Assembly (NCBI GenBank): GCA_026936325.1
Contig: JAPTHN010000003.1
Location: 69,125,192-69,189,191, forward strand
DNA: 64,000 nucleotides
Source of the DNA: Platynereis dumerilii
Taxonomy: Eukaryota > Annelida > Polychaeta > Phyllodocida > Nereididae
Direction: 5' to 3'
The position numbers and the translations under genes are program-made. Below are positions 12,993 to 25,464 of the stretch, piece by piece; the first letter of the stretch is position 1, and the number at the start of each line of letters is the position of its first letter. The notes under the pieces were generated by a model, which saw only the letters and a program-made list of their open reading frames with translations, was not told the origin of the DNA and made no database searches.

Positions 12993-14511
12993 GTAGGGGA
13001 GAGTGGGGACCGATGGGCCACTTGACGAATTTTTGACCATGGAGGCAAATCTGCTTCAGATACAGGTTTAACACTGTGCACCGTTTTAGCCTAGGTAATT
13101 AGCTACAAAATGATATAAGATTCACATAGATCAACCCACGGAGAAAGATGACAAAACACATTAACTGTCAAGAAAGATGGTGGCCCATCGGTCCCCAACC
13201 ATGGGGACCGACGGGCCATCCCATGGGGTCCGATGGACCATGTCATTAACTTGCCCAAGGAAGCAGGAAGACTTCGAAATTTGGTTCCAAGATGTTTTTG
13301 TTGATCCGTCCTAGTGTGTATGATAATAAGAGATTGAAAAAATATAGATATGCCCAGATTTCACACTTTGAAAAAAAGCTAGATTTTCACTGATGTCATC
13401 AGTTACTTTTTTGTAGTTATAGTAAATCTATTGAGATTATATTTTAGCAGTACATGAACAGATGTATTAGAAACTGTGTCAGAGAGTTTCAAAATGATTG
13501 GTTCATTGGTTACTAAGAAGAAAACAATTATTTGATAAATGGTCGATACAGAAGTTTGGCTATCACTGTGACCATCAAAATCTTGCCTAATACCTCAAAT
13601 TTTTTAATGAACATTAAAAAATCAGTATAATTAAATGTTTTCTCCATCAATTAATCACTTCTGTAGACCATTTGGATTTTTAGGGAAAAAGTAAAATTTT
13701 TGATTGATCACTGTACTAGTATGCCACCTATAGGAGAAATCTGGAATCAAAGCAATACAATTCATCAATAGCCATTCATTAGGTTATATTTTGGTAAAAA
13801 TTTTAAATTTACACTCTAGATTGCATCAATGTCTAGCAGTGTCATTATGTTTATTATTTACCAAATACTAACTAGATTGAAAATTTGTGATTTCTATGGA
13901 TATCAAGTTTTTAATTTTCCGTCATTTTGTGTTTCAAGCAATTACTGAGGCAAATCCATCACTGTAAATTTGAGGGCATTCTTTCAAGTCGAAACTTAAC
14001 ATTTAAAGATGCAAATTGAAGTTCTTTTGTGCTTTTTCCCCCAAATAGACTTTAATATCCAGCCCCATGCCAATACGCCACCTATAGAAAATCTAAAGAA
14101 GTAGTGGCCCATAGGTCCCCATGTTGGGTGGCCCGTCGGTCCCCAAAAGCTTTCAGAATAGTTAGACCCCCCTATCTTGGTGAAAAATCGTTTTGTTCTT
14201 AAGATTCAATGTGTAAATTGCTGCCAATATATAGGGAAAGTCGTCATACGAAGTATATTGCCTCGAGTCTGCACACATTTGAGATATTAATCTTTTTCTG
14301 AATCAGTAAAAAATAATTTTAAATGTTGAAATTTTCATTTTGCCCACTAAATGCTTGTGCTATAACTTAGGGATCAGTCATCAATATGGGATGTATAGAT
14401 GTGACAAGCAATACTAAAAATGCAAATTAGATCATTCCAAACGTTTTTGATGAGGAGTAAAGAGGGCGGCCCTTCGGTCCCCATGGCCCGTCGGTCCCCA
14501 TTTTCCCCTAC
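12993..14511. mobile_element. Motif-array element, GGGGACCGATGGGCCA type
   Basis: Left end GTAGGGGAGAGTGGGGACCG continues into atgggcca; the right end is its inverted complement with a few mismatches (ending ccattttcccctac). The inner motif (ggcccgtcggtcccca or its complement) recurs in pairs near 13180-13245, 14101-14148 and 14465-14505. It interrupts the right arm of the element 11433-14900, whose left arm shows the unbroken sequence near 11820-11845. No coding region seen. Its outermost bases match the elements at 62688 and 46219. Confidence 0.75.
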
Positions 14512-15330
14512 TTTGACAACTGACAAACGAGTCTATGATGATTTTATGACCTTTTAATGGAGTTTATCACATGGAAAAATGGCTGACTTATGAAAATGTG
14601 TTTTTCTTAATGAATTCTTGACGGATTTCATTTCCGTTTTCAGATATGTAATCAGCACATCCTTATGGATTATATACAGCAGTTCCATGCTGTTACAAAA
14701 TATTTCTATACTTTTATGACACTTTTAAGGAGTTATCACTTTGCAAAATGGCTGCCCAAAAATGCAATTTTCTCAAAAATTCCCAACAGATTTTTTTCTC
14801 GTTTTCAGTTATGTAATCTGCGAGTCTTTGTGGACTATGTCCAACAGGTTTCGTGCCATTAGAATTTTTTCTAACTTAAAGGTGGTTAAAACCCACTGTG
14901 AAATGCGATAATGAATAATTGACTGCAGATAAGCTATTGTTGTAGTTATATAGTTGTGTTATACATCATTTTAAAGCTATGAATATACAGAATGATGTGG
15001 TAGAAATTTCAGGATACTTCTGACCCCTAGTGACCCATACAGGCAACTCTCCTGAAATAAAATGGAATTTTCTTTTTAATTTCGACATACGGCCGAATGT
15101 TTTGCACTCTGTTGACCATAATAAATATCCTAATCAACCATTTTTTGAATTAAATAGATAGGGGAATTAAATACCTCCAAAATGGTACCATTTAAGCATC
15201 TATACGTGGATTAGTTTATGAATAACAGTACATTTTCTGAAAATAGCGGCATTCGATTTGGCGAAAATTTATTTTCAACCTTCCCGCACTCATAGGTGTC
15301 TGGTCCCAGGATTCCAGCTCACTTCGAGTA

Positions 15331-15733
15331 CAGTACAACCATCTTAAAGTGACTCAACATAGTGATCCATAGTGATCCAGAGCGGTCGGTATAAAGAGTG
15401 ATCTGTAGTGATCTGAGATGATATAACTCTATCTGTAGTGATCTACTAATCCACTTTTAGTGAAAATCAATCATGTCAATTATTTAGGAATGTAAGTCAA
15501 AGAACAGATAAAATCCATCTAACAATCGAACATATTGATTAAGGAAACATATCCAGAAGTTATTTGGTACAGAAAAGTAAATTTATTAATATTACTTTTG
15601 ATTAATAGATGCAGATTACGTCAGATCACTCCAGATCGATCACTCCATATCAACCAAGATCACCATGGATCACTACAGATCGATAGATAAGTGTCGATCC
15701 AAACTGACGAGCCATTTTATGATGGTTGTACTG
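15331..15733. mobile_element. Tc1/mariner-like MITE
   Basis: Inverted ends start CAGTACAACCATC and are flanked by TA on both sides (15329-15330 and 15734-15735). A TA duplication and a CAGT start fit the Tc1/mariner group. The interior contains many short copies of agtgatct/gatcact near both ends. Length 403 bp, no coding capacity. Confidence 0.75.
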
Positions 15734-15973
15734 TAAAACTCAGCCCAGTGGGGAGCTTGAATGAGAAGAAGGTTGAGAGAAATTGCAAGCTACCATAGTT
15801 TGTCAAAATGTGTCTCCTGTCGTAACGCCTTATTGAAATTAGAATCAAGAGTAGAAACATAATACTGAGATTCCTACCTGAACTTCATGCAAGAATGAGA
15901 CTGATTGGATAAGAATTCACTGAGTTGTGCCTCATGGGCCAAAGACTGTAAAGTTTTTTCTTGACCACCCTGT

Positions 15974-16715
15974 AGCTATTTAAAAGGTCTTATGTTTTCT
16001 TAATCCGGTCATAAGGGAAAGCCAACATACTGCACATACTGTCTATTGTGACATAATACCATGCTCACAGATTCCTTATGTCATACCGTACCTAGCCTTG
16101 TGGAAAAGGGAAAAAATCAATCATGGTCAGATACATATATCTTTGAATCTCAATGCAACCATCTCATATCAAACTTAAGAAAGTGACAAATATAATTTCA
16201 AGATCTTATACACTAATGAACATCCATAGCACCACAATATTTTCAGAATATAGATATGGAGTATCAACAGATTTTCCATCTTTGAATTTTAAAGAGAAGG
16301 AAGTTGGTTCATGCGTTCTACCTTATAGTTTTTGATTGGGATTTTTCAAGTCTCTCTTGAATTTAAGCAGATGCTTTTCCTGCAATTATGGATCTGCACG
16401 TTGATGGATTTGAGACTCAACATTGGCTAGTCCTCCACTTCATGCATATTTGAATAATGAAGATTCCTTTAGGGTTGGTGGAGTGTTCAAATGACATTCA
16501 ATGAGGAGTTCATAGTTATGAGACCGTTTGTCGGACACAAAATGATGACATTATAGATGTCCATTGTTGTCTTGAACGGACATAACATTGAGATGAAAGA
16601 TTAGAAGCCACTTTTGGGCATGTCTATCACCAGATGGCTGGCTCTATGCAAGTTGTACCTAAATTTAGCTTTCAAGTATTACCATGCAGTAGAATCGAAT
16701 TCTAAGCCAAAAACA
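15974..16715. repeat. Duplicated segment, block B right part
   Basis: Continues block B after the transposon stack and matches 1745-2540 of block A in direct orientation, including the cagtcataaggaaaagccaa region and gagacc(g)tttg[t/g]cggacacaaaatg. Not coding as far as I can see. Confidence 0.7.
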
Positions 16716-18730
16716 TACCAATCAAAGACCATGTCCTGAAACAGCAATGAATACTCACAGCGGCAGAAAATTTGAAGAATCGAGAAGCAATAGATTTTCT
16801 AATCTTGGAAGGGAGAAAGGCACTTTATGCATTCCACCTGAGTGCATACATACAACAGATCGGCTGAAATGGTTGGATGGCTCTTCTATCTTTAAGGCAG
16901 GTGCTATCCTGGGAATTGATTTGTCATGGCTCACTAATGATGATGGAGAAACATCTTAGATTGAAGGTTGTCTTTTCTTCTCATCCATGCAGGAACTTTT
17001 GAGTGGTTTGAAATGATCTTAAAGCATATGTGCAAAATGGTTGTCAAGTAAGGACTTAAACTCTCAATCCATGATCACTAGAAGCACCTACCTATCATAT
17101 GGTCTATCTATCGATCTAAACACCTGTCTATCTACCTGCCTGATTATCTTTATGTATGACATAGCATTTTATGCATCAGCCCTTGTATCATGCCCCTAAA
17201 GGCACGTATCCGCCCTGATAATAATAACTTGGCACCAAGTGTAAAGCATTAGAAATGTTCTTACAATAGACACAATTTTCTTAACAAAATCAGTAGAGCA
17301 ACATAAGCACCAATCAAAGACCAAGTCCTTAAACGGCAATGAGTACTCACAGCAACTGAAAAATTGAAGAATGGCAAAGCAACGGATTTTCGAATCCTTG
17401 AAGAGGGAAAGGCACTTTATGCATTCCCTCAAGTAATTAAGTCAGACCTCCGATCCCATCCTGGTAAGTTTGCGATATTTAAGATATTCATAATATAATG
17501 ATACGAAGAAAATACTTTTTTATGAGGTTTATAAAGTATTTTTATTCTTAAGCACAACTTCAAAACATGTCATAAAACCATTCAAAATTGTTCAAATTAC
17601 AAACTTCCATTTTAAAATGTCAATGATCCATTGAGAAAATAAATAATAATCATTTATGAGGCAATTAAATCATTCAACACTTAAACAAATTGAAACAGAA
17701 AAATGTATTATATATTATATGTAGCAATTATGCCTAAAATCATTCAGAAATTTTGTTAAACTCAATTTTAAGTTAAATTTCAGAAAATATCAATTGTTCT
17801 TCATCAAACTAAAACATCACATCTCATTCATTCAAATAAGTTAACATTCACAATTGTTAATACATAAGCAGTTGTTATCACCCCATAATGGCATTTATTT
17901 CTGAACAGAATTAATTATTTCATAGCGGATAAGGAAAAGTATATATATACATTATAAATTTCTAACTGTATAAAGACAACAGATTCTTATCATAAGAAGA
18001 CATTGAAGAAGGTGTATTCAGGATTAATGGAGAAAACAAAGGAATACTGAAGGGGGGAGGCTGGCATGCATTGGTCAGAGAGACTAAATATCCGGGCAGA
18101 TAATCAATGATTCCAAAAAGATTTAAAAAAGATACTGTAGGAAAGTAAATCAGAAATTTTGATCTTGACCCCAAAACAATAGTCTGCTGGCTGTATGCTA
18201 TAGTATAGTATAGTTCTCATTAAGGGGGAAACAGTTACAAGACTTTCGAACTACTATAATCGACTGTAATTTTATGATAGAATTTGTTTTACATTTACTC
18301 ACAACTGAAGCATCATTTCTGATTGGTCATAATATCAATGATGGGTGTAATTTGCTGGGTCCAGGGGGGGGGGCATTCTTCCACCTCCCACATCTTCAAC
18401 TCTGGGGAACACAATACGTATCCCCCCCTTTTTTTTGTATGAAAACAAAATGTGTTGTGTTGATGGGCCATGGGCTCAATTTGATAGGGGAGACACGGTC
18501 TTGAACCGACCCTCTCTGGATGAATGGAGTGGGGGCGGTGGCAGAATGCTGTGTCTCTCGTGACAAATGATGTCACAGAACCACTCAAAGAATCAAGAAA
18601 CAAATGGGCACAATATCAGTTTCTCCTTTCGTTATTTTAGCTCTGTACTGTAACATGGTTCACACCACTCATCTACCTGAAATTAATTGAGAGAGCACTT
18701 CATAGTTAATTGAAAGGTTGCACTCTCTTG
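16715..18730. repeat. Segmental duplication, copy 1 of 2
   Basis: Nearly collinear with 37925-39860 in direct orientation, differing by substitutions and short indels. It has an internal repeat: 16720-16850 resembles 17305-17435 (tgagtactcacagc and neighbouring bases). It ends near gcttgacat, after which the two copies diverge. Shared ORFs on the minus strand (18313-18603 and 39550-39735) are interrupted differently in the two copies and are not supported as genes. Confidence 0.8.
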
Positions 18731-18930
18731 CTTGACATCTTGCTCCACCTGTGCCTGCAATTACTCCAGCGTGACCAGGTGCATCTCTTTTCCTGTATCT
18801 TTCTTCCAATGTCAAAAGTCACCGTAGCACTTGTGCAGTATCTCTTTGCATGTACATTGCCATTAATTCCGAAAAAGTGACTAATCATCCGGCATCTACA
18901 ATGTACATTGTTTGGATAAGTTCTTGGTGT

Positions 18931-19150
18931 AACCAGCAGTCTAGCTTCACCACATGCCCTACTACATGTGTCAGATATGACTGCTTGTGAAGTTGCCCTA
19001 CTACATGTGTCAGATATGACTGCTTGTACTTCACACTAAGTCTTGGATCCCTCAAGTTGGTGTCTAACTTCCATTTAACCAGCAGTCTGGCTCCATTGCC
19101 CTACTATGTGCATTTAAGATGACGGCTTGAAACTCACACTTAACCTTCCT
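18931..19150. repeat. Short tandem duplications
   Basis: The 33-bp stretch beginning gccctactacatgtgtcaga occurs at 18956-18988 and 18995-19027 (39-bp period). A longer, weaker unit (accagcagtct...) repeats from 18931 at 19079. Confidence 0.75.
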
Positions 19151-19338
19151 GTACACCTTTTTTGTCTTCCTTACACTTTCTGGACTAGAGTACTTACATT
19201 TATCCTCAGTCCAGTGTGAATCCTTGATTCTGATTGGCTGAGAGCCGCGGTGTATGACACCGTACATCCTGTCTGTCGTCACCAGACAGGGTGTATGAGA
19301 TAAACAATGATGTCACAATTGCAACCATAGGATTGTTA

Positions 19339-19773
19339 TGACGTCATCCTTGTAGCAACAATAGTCATGACGTCACAATGCCATTGTTTGAGCCATTGTC
19401 AGGGGCGGACTGGCCTATGTGGCAAAGTGGCAGCTGCCACGGGCCCATCCACTCAGGGGGGCCCATGCAAGCTGCCAAAAAATAAAAATTTCAAGTAAAG
19501 AGAGAAGTGTTGCTCTAAGGTTCGTGATTGTGTGCTAAAACCATTCTGACTTGAAATTACAGCACTCTCTCATGTGAGGGCCCTCTCCCATATTCTAACA
19601 TTTTGCAAAATTTATATAATAGTAATGTTGTATTTTGATTTTCTATTTTTGAATATCGCCAATGGTAGGGACCTAGGGGCCCATTGCCTTATTTTGCCAC
19701 GGGCCAGAAATGCCGCCAGTCCGCCCCTGGCCATTGTGACATCATCCAGGTGACAACACTGGTGATGACGTCA
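19339..19773. repeat. TGACGTCA palindromes around the hAT MITE
   Basis: Perfect TGACGTCA octamers lie at 19339-19346, 19368-19375 and 19766-19773, embedded in related sequence (tgacgtcacaatgc). The hAT MITE separates the third from the first two. Similar sequence with two more octamers lies at 25600-25664. The octamer is the canonical CREB/ATF site, but here it looks like part of a repeat family, and any regulatory role is speculative. Confidence 0.5.
19400..19729. mobile_element. hAT-like MITE, CAGGGGCGGACTGG family
   Basis: Ends are CAGGGGCGGACTGG and a near-perfect complement (agtccgcccctg). The flanks are a perfect 8-bp duplication, GCCATTGT at 19392-19399 and 19730-19737, diagnostic of hAT-type integration. 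Subterminal sequence is shared with 8008-8304 in opposite orientation. Length 330 bp, non-coding. Confidence 0.9.
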
Positions 19774-19867
19774 CAATGCTGTTGCTTTGTTACTGAAAGA
19801 CATTTCAGACTCAGTTAGCAAGAAAATCTATGGGCATCAATGAAACAAGAAGTCTGAGAATAAAACC

Positions 19868-19959
19868 GTTACACCCTGCTCGTTTTTCGAGGGTACGGGA
19901 ATATACACCACTCCTTCGTGGTGTATATTCCCGTACCCTCAAAACGAGCAGGGTGTAAC
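19868..19959. repeat. Long near-perfect hairpin
   Basis: The arm gttacaccctgctcg plus a gagggtacgggaatatacac stretch pairs with its complement in the second half; the loop is about six bases (tccttc) with one small asymmetry (tttttcg against aaaacg). Total 92 bp. No coding or terminator context; probably a MITE core or a replication-generated palindrome. Confidence 0.85.
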
Positions 19960-21410
19960 TGATAGTACCCCTTTGATGGGTCTTTTCTGGTTTACACTGA
20001 GAACATGATGTCACTCAGGGGGTAAATGCTCACCTCAGTCTCCTCTCCTTACTCTTGTGTCGGAAGCCCCTCTATGCCAGCCTATTCCTAAAATGAAGTT
20101 CATTGAAAATGTACTCATAAACCATTTTTCCTAAATTCCTATCTCTGAATAATGGGATCAGTTCTGGTCATTGGCTGATAAAGTATACCGGGAGACTTGC
20201 TCTGATGTCCAAAATTGCTGTAATGTTTGGAGAAGAGGCTAAGAAATTATGGTGCAAAATAGTAGTTAATTTTGTATTGATAGAGACCAACAATTACATT
20301 AAAAATTAATTGATTCAACAACTTACCAGTAAAGGGTGTATCGACGACACCAGTCTCGGAATTTTCCTTTATTGTGTCATGTTTAATTACAGACTCTATT
20401 CTCTCTGCTCTATCAGACAACTATCTCCAGGCTGATTCCATGCATTGCAAGCTTGCATGATAGTGACTAAAACAACCTTGATTTTGAATAATAGCATTTT
20501 GGTAAACAAAGATTTGCAAAGGTATCCTCATTAATGAGGCATTGAATGCAGCATGACATGCTAGGCTAGAAGGCCATTTGAATTAGCTATATTATTACAG
20601 AAAATGACATGATTGTTTGTATTCTATAGACATTAAAGCAAGCTGATTTGTCTATGAACACTAATGAAATGTCAAGCTTAGTTACCCTCATGTAGGATTA
20701 CACGTATGTTATTTCAATCATTATTGTCAAATATGTAACTAATTGTTCGCTTTAGACACTTCATATGAGCAGTTAACTCAGCGCTATATTCAATGTCCAA
20801 TTAAACTAAATTAAATTAGATGCAGTTTGCTCATATCCGGGTAGTGTGGACATATTCTGTACTTGACATGCTATCAAGAAAAGTCCGTAAATGAGTAATA
20901 CCTATAAATATTTTTGTATAGTATTCACCATTGAGGTCATGCGAATCGCAATGACAAACTGAACACTCATTTCAAAGATAAAGTCAGGACTTGTACTGCG
21001 TGTGGTGATATCTTTGATGTCCTCAAACAAGCAAATATAATCACTGGTCCTTCCCAGCTGTTATACTGTTTACCCCAAGAAAATCCTAAGGTTAACCATG
21101 CTGCCTTCTTTCTTTTCCCTTTGCTTGCATGCAAAGTCTTTATTCTATTTCATTGATTCTCATGTACAGTAGTATAAATATAAAGCAGATCTTTCTGATA
21201 TATTCTCTGACGTATTCTCCTTACCCAAAGAAAAGAACCGTTTGACCCATTTATGCATTGAATCTGACATTTATTAGACTTCATTAGTCCGAGGCAGCTG
21301 CTTTGTCTTTGACCCAGAGAGAAATTGTGCCAATTTGAGATGTTGATTTGGCATCATTTGGCAAATTTGGTTTTCTGCAAGATGACTCGTTTGCGCAAGC
21401 AAAGGAATTG
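19960..21410. other. Intergenic DNA, no gene recognised
   Basis: No repeat ends, ORF of note, or RNA gene was recognised in this stretch. Confidence 0.35.
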
Positions 21411-21767
21411 CAGAATAAGTGGATGACAAAGAATATGGCATTTATTGCAGTGAAGACAAGCTTAGGCTGTGATTGACAGACAGAGGTGTTGAATTAAAAA
21501 TGTATTTCAATCTCTTTTTAATGAATTTGAAACTTTGTTGTTAGTGCTGATGAGATGTACTTAATGGTGAATAACTAGCTTATAATTATCATGAGACAAA
21601 CACTCAAACAGAGTTTGCAGAATAAGTGGATGATAAAGATTATGGCATTTATTGCAGTGAAAACAAGGCTTGTGATTGAATGACAGAGGTGTCGAATAAA
21701 AAATTTATTTCAATTTCTTTTTAATGAATTTGAAACTTTGTTGTTAGTGCTGATGAGATGTACTTAT
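21411..21767. repeat. Direct duplication of about 150 bp, period about 205 bp
   Basis: The stretch from about 21411 (gcagaataagtggatgacaa, tggcatttattgcagtgaa, ending ctgatgagatgtactta) is repeated from about 21616 with scattered differences. Both copies are AT-rich and non-coding. Confidence 0.8.
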
Positions 21768-24190
21768 AATTCTTCGGCACTCAAACCCAATAAACTGTTA
21801 ACTGAAAGCTGTTAACTGCATAAGCCCATATAATATTATAGACGTCAAGTTGTCTTTTTCTTCATGGGTATAGTTAGCACCAAAGGCTTCCTGATCAACC
21901 AGAGTTAAATATTACTTAACAAATATTTCATAACAAAAATGCTCTAAGGAGCGAATAGACCAATATTTTGCTTTAGGCTGGCGGTATTTGCAAAAATTCA
22001 GAAATTAAAACTCTCCCTCCTTCTAACATCATTCCCAGCACTCTCTTTGGTGTGAGAACAATTGAGAGGCTGTCATGGAAATCTGGATCTCCATAAGACT
22101 ACTTGTGTTGCATTTCTACTATACTTAGCCTTGAGGCAGACAAAGGATGTGGGATATAGATCTTTGAACAAAACTTATTTTTATCATTAAATCACAAAAT
22201 CAGGAAATGTTGAAACAATTATTTCTACCCTGAAATTTTATTTTCCATGATATCCATAGAGTAGTCAAATATTGATGGTTGATTGATTATAGGGGAGAGA
22301 TTTACTAATTTGATAATGGAATTACAACTCAGCTGCAAATGAATTCTTCATCTCTTTTTGCTGGATGCAGAGTAAAAGAAGAAAAAGAGCAAAACATAAC
22401 AAAAGAAAGCAAAAACATGCAGATGCTGAGAGTTTTGATGTTGAACTGCACCTGTTTTTCCATTGTATATTAAATTCAGAAATACCTAAAGTGAAATGTT
22501 TCTTGGTTTAGATTTGCAAGGAAAGCTCAAAATGTTACTTGATGGAAACCCAAAAGGAGGCTTAAGTGTTTCTATTTAGGAATTGTGATGTCACTTATAC
22601 ATTTATAAGGCAACATTTGATATATATTTTCTGTCATAATCTAACAGTTTCATACAAGTGAGATATTTTGAACTTACCTTTTATTTATTTTGGCCGATTT
22701 TTTAATCAGAAGTCTAATGATGACAAAATTGTTAATTCGTTATCACCATGGATAATAGCCACTGTTATATATCGCGATTACACATTAACAATGTAAGCAA
22801 TTAAGTTTTTTTTCTCATGTCGCTTCCTGGCCACTGTCCAAATGGACTAAATGGTACTACATGTATCAATTTAGCGCCTTATCCCTAAGTTTGACAGAAC
22901 AAAAAAGATTGAACAAGCAAAAAGGGAAACAATGTTGGAGATGGAATAAGAACCCTTAAAATGTGACTTCCAGAGGAAAGTTTCCATTAAAAAACGCAAT
23001 AACCTGGAGGATAATATTAGGCATCTCCACCATGCACAGTATTATGTTTTTATCACTTCCGACTTTTGTCTTTTATTCTCTACGAGGAGTCGACTGTCTT
23101 ATAGCTCATACAAAGTGTAGCATTAACGGTAGAATTACCAGATATCATAGTTAAGTGTGATCTTTGATGTGGCGGCCGATAGAGCCTGTCATGGAAAGTC
23201 AGCATCTTCATAAAACAACTCACATCATGATGGCTTTTCCGGGGCAACTACAGGAGAAGGGACAAAGGGTGCATCACCGGTTAATCTGCTGTTAGCGTCT
23301 GATGTGTAAAGACAACATTCTCTGAATACAAATTCCCCAAAGTTGTGATACATATTCCCCATAGTTGTAGGTTTGGCAGGTCCTAAGTGTTTCTTGCATT
23401 TATATTAGAAAGATGGTGAGTAGTACAACCTAGAACAGCCTTTCTGTGCATCTATGTATTTAAACATCTAGATATGTATCTTGAAATCTGTCGAGATATC
23501 TGTCTTAATATCTGTGTTGATATCAGAGATGTCTTAAAATTGGTCTGGATATAGATCTGTCTGGAACTTTCTAAATTTGGTGCATGTTTGACCAATTCAT
23601 CCACCTTGTGACAACTTCTGGGCAATAGACACAAGAAAGATACTTTTTCCTGCCTCAACAAACTGGAGCTCTATGATCTGCCGAAGATAATAATCGCTTA
23701 ATAAGGACCTGAAAGTCTTTTCCGCAGATTTGCAAAATGGTCTGTGTGATAACTGCCATATTATAGTAGAGGAGCCAACTCCCAAAAAGTGCTTTATTTC
23801 AGAAGTTAGTTCAACCCGAGAGGTGAACAGACAATCTGCAAACCATCGGAACCGGGAAATTACCTATTTTCAGAAAATGCCTGTTTCAATGAAATCTCTA
23901 CGTTCAACTTTTTGCAAATCGGTTTCCATGGCAAACAAGTCTGGCAAAAAAGTATTCCTCATGTAAAATTTTAAAATGTCTATACAGCAAGGTTTGCATT
24001 ACCTTTGACTCAATTTAAAAAGTGTATTGCATTGAATGTCAAAAACCAATTAAAATGGTCAAGAGATTTTGGTCGTTCCATATAAGGTCATATGCAAATT
24101 AGGTGCCATATATGGAAAATTGTGTTATTTTTTGGACCATTTACTGTAATTATGTGTTGCTGCTGACCTAAATTTGTTGTTCAGTTCAAC
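21768..24190. other. Intergenic DNA, no gene recognised
   Basis: Short ORFs on both strands (for example 23730-23966) resemble nothing I know. A local stretch at 23455-23560 repeats versions of agatatctgtc. I see no exon-like conservation or element ends. Confidence 0.35.
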
Positions 24191-24194
24191 TTAA

Positions 24195-25030
24195 GGGGAG
24201 GTATGGGTGAGAAATTCCCCAAAAATGTGCAAGCTTAACAAATCCAGTTTATGCCGTATCTTTGACCTGCACCAACTCAGGCAACCAGTCCAAGCTTCAA
24301 TTATATAAAAATATGTCTCTATCATTACTTAAAACCATGTTAAATACAAAATCGTCACCAAATTTTAGTAAGTAAATAGTGGCGTTGTGTCATTTCAAAG
24401 ATTTCCACGCAAAAATGCAGTTGCCATGGAAACATAGAATTTACCTTGGTGAAACTTAACAATGATAACTAAATCTTGGTAAAATTTTGTACCTGTAGCT
24501 TCATTAGAATTGGATAAATTGCCACGGATATGTTATGCAATGGTCAATTGCCTAAAATGACGGTTACGTCACATTTTTTCCATTTTCCTCAGTGTGCGAA
24601 AACATACTTTACCCTCCACGGGATGTGAAAAATCTTGACAACCGTTCATCGTAGGAACTTGTGGGATACATCAACGGAATCCTTGCAAAATTGTCTTGAA
24701 AAGTATAGAGGGGATTTTTAAATTTTTCTTTTGGTTACGAAATTATTTGAGATTGAAGTCGTAGAAACCAGCAATTTTCCCCAAAAAATGACTTTAGTCC
24801 TCTTTACCCCAATTTCTGGCACTATTAAAAGGATTTTTTTTAAATCCCTCTGTACTTTTCTTCATTTTGCTTTTCTTCATTTGTCAACATTTTCGAAATT
24901 TTTCTGACATGGCTGTAAAATGCAAAATGACCTGAAATCATCTAATTTAGCAAAACCTATCTTTTGATACCAAACATGAGCCATTATGCCTAAAATTACA
25001 GAAAAGTGTCCTTCTCACCCATACCTCCCC
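24195..25030. mobile_element. TTAA-flanked non-autonomous DNA element
   Basis: Perfect 19-bp terminal inverted repeats, GGGGAGGTATGGGTGAGAA and complement, flanked by TTAA on both sides (24191-24194 and 25031-25034). A TTAA target is the hallmark of piggyBac and Kolobok elements; the ends alone do not separate these. The 836-bp element has no transposase reading frame. Confidence 0.85.
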
Positions 25031-25464
25031 TTAAGATGTCTTATGATGGTCCCCAGAATGGGGATTTCTAAGGAACTAAAATCATTTAGTTTGTTGCCAT
25101 GGCAAACAGAATGCAGGCATTTGAACGGCCTTCACTCAAAAATATTTACACTTGGCAGACATTACCCCTATGCGTACATATTGGACAATTCAGTTTGGCT
25201 CTGCATGACTTGAGCTAATAACCATGCCAGGTTTGCTTGCTGTTTTAATATTCAAAGTAGTAAATGATAACTATTACGTGTACACTTTCTGCCAGATGGC
25301 AAATGCCGTGTGAAGAAAAATCAGAAAATACACTCTTGATCAAAATGCTGGAATAATTTGGATTTTCCAGGTGTCAGGATTTCAAAGTTCTAAAATTGGT
25401 GATTGAATGTGTGGAATTGCAAAGATTTTTTCCTCTGACATTAGATTTATGTATAAATGATATT

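Larger units (their letters stand above)
11433..14900. mobile_element. DNA transposon with very long terminal inverted repeats, inserted in copy 1
   Basis: Ends are CACAGTGGGTTTTAACCACC and its inverted complement; target duplication AAAT at 11429-11432 and 14901-14904. Copy 2 (near 30350) lacks the insert and gives the empty site. Inverted arms are about 680 bp: 11433 to about 12120, and about 12700 to 14900 after discounting the nested element 12993-14511. The unique core is only about 580 bp and holds a degraded coding fragment (12320-12604). A 4-bp duplication and such long arms do not let me name the superfamily. Confidence 0.75.
8383..15292. mobile_element. Long-TIR tandem-repeat element, copy 1 (interrupted, right end missing)
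   Basis: It starts TAGTCCGCGGGCCACCG followed by a poly-C run, exactly like copy 2 at 27306. It is collinear with copy 2 through 11410, then carries a 3.5-kb insertion (11433-14900), and resumes from 14901 to 15292 (matching 30360-30755). The last 130 bp or so, including the right terminal repeat, are absent. Core is the tandem array at 8870-10520. No coding region is evident in either copy, so it is probably non-autonomous. Confidence 0.7.
8308..15973. mobile_element. Outer element of a nested stack, TIR acaRggtggtcaagaaaaaa
   Basis: The left end at 8308-8333 (acaaggtggtcaagaaaaaa then ctttac) is repeated as an inverted complement at 15948-15973. Outside the ends the sequence tagcta occurs on both sides (8002-8007 and 15974-15979), and block A shows the same place undisturbed. 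The interval holds the long-TIR repeat element (8383-15292) and a Tc1/mariner-like MITE (15331-15733). What belongs to the outer element itself is only about 8308-8382 and about 15734-15973; superfamily unknown. Confidence 0.5.

Noticed and set aside
18313-18603. Minus-strand 96-residue frame, partly shared at 39550-39735
   Set aside because: The shared part follows the segmental duplication and the frame is broken by an indel between copies; no domain.
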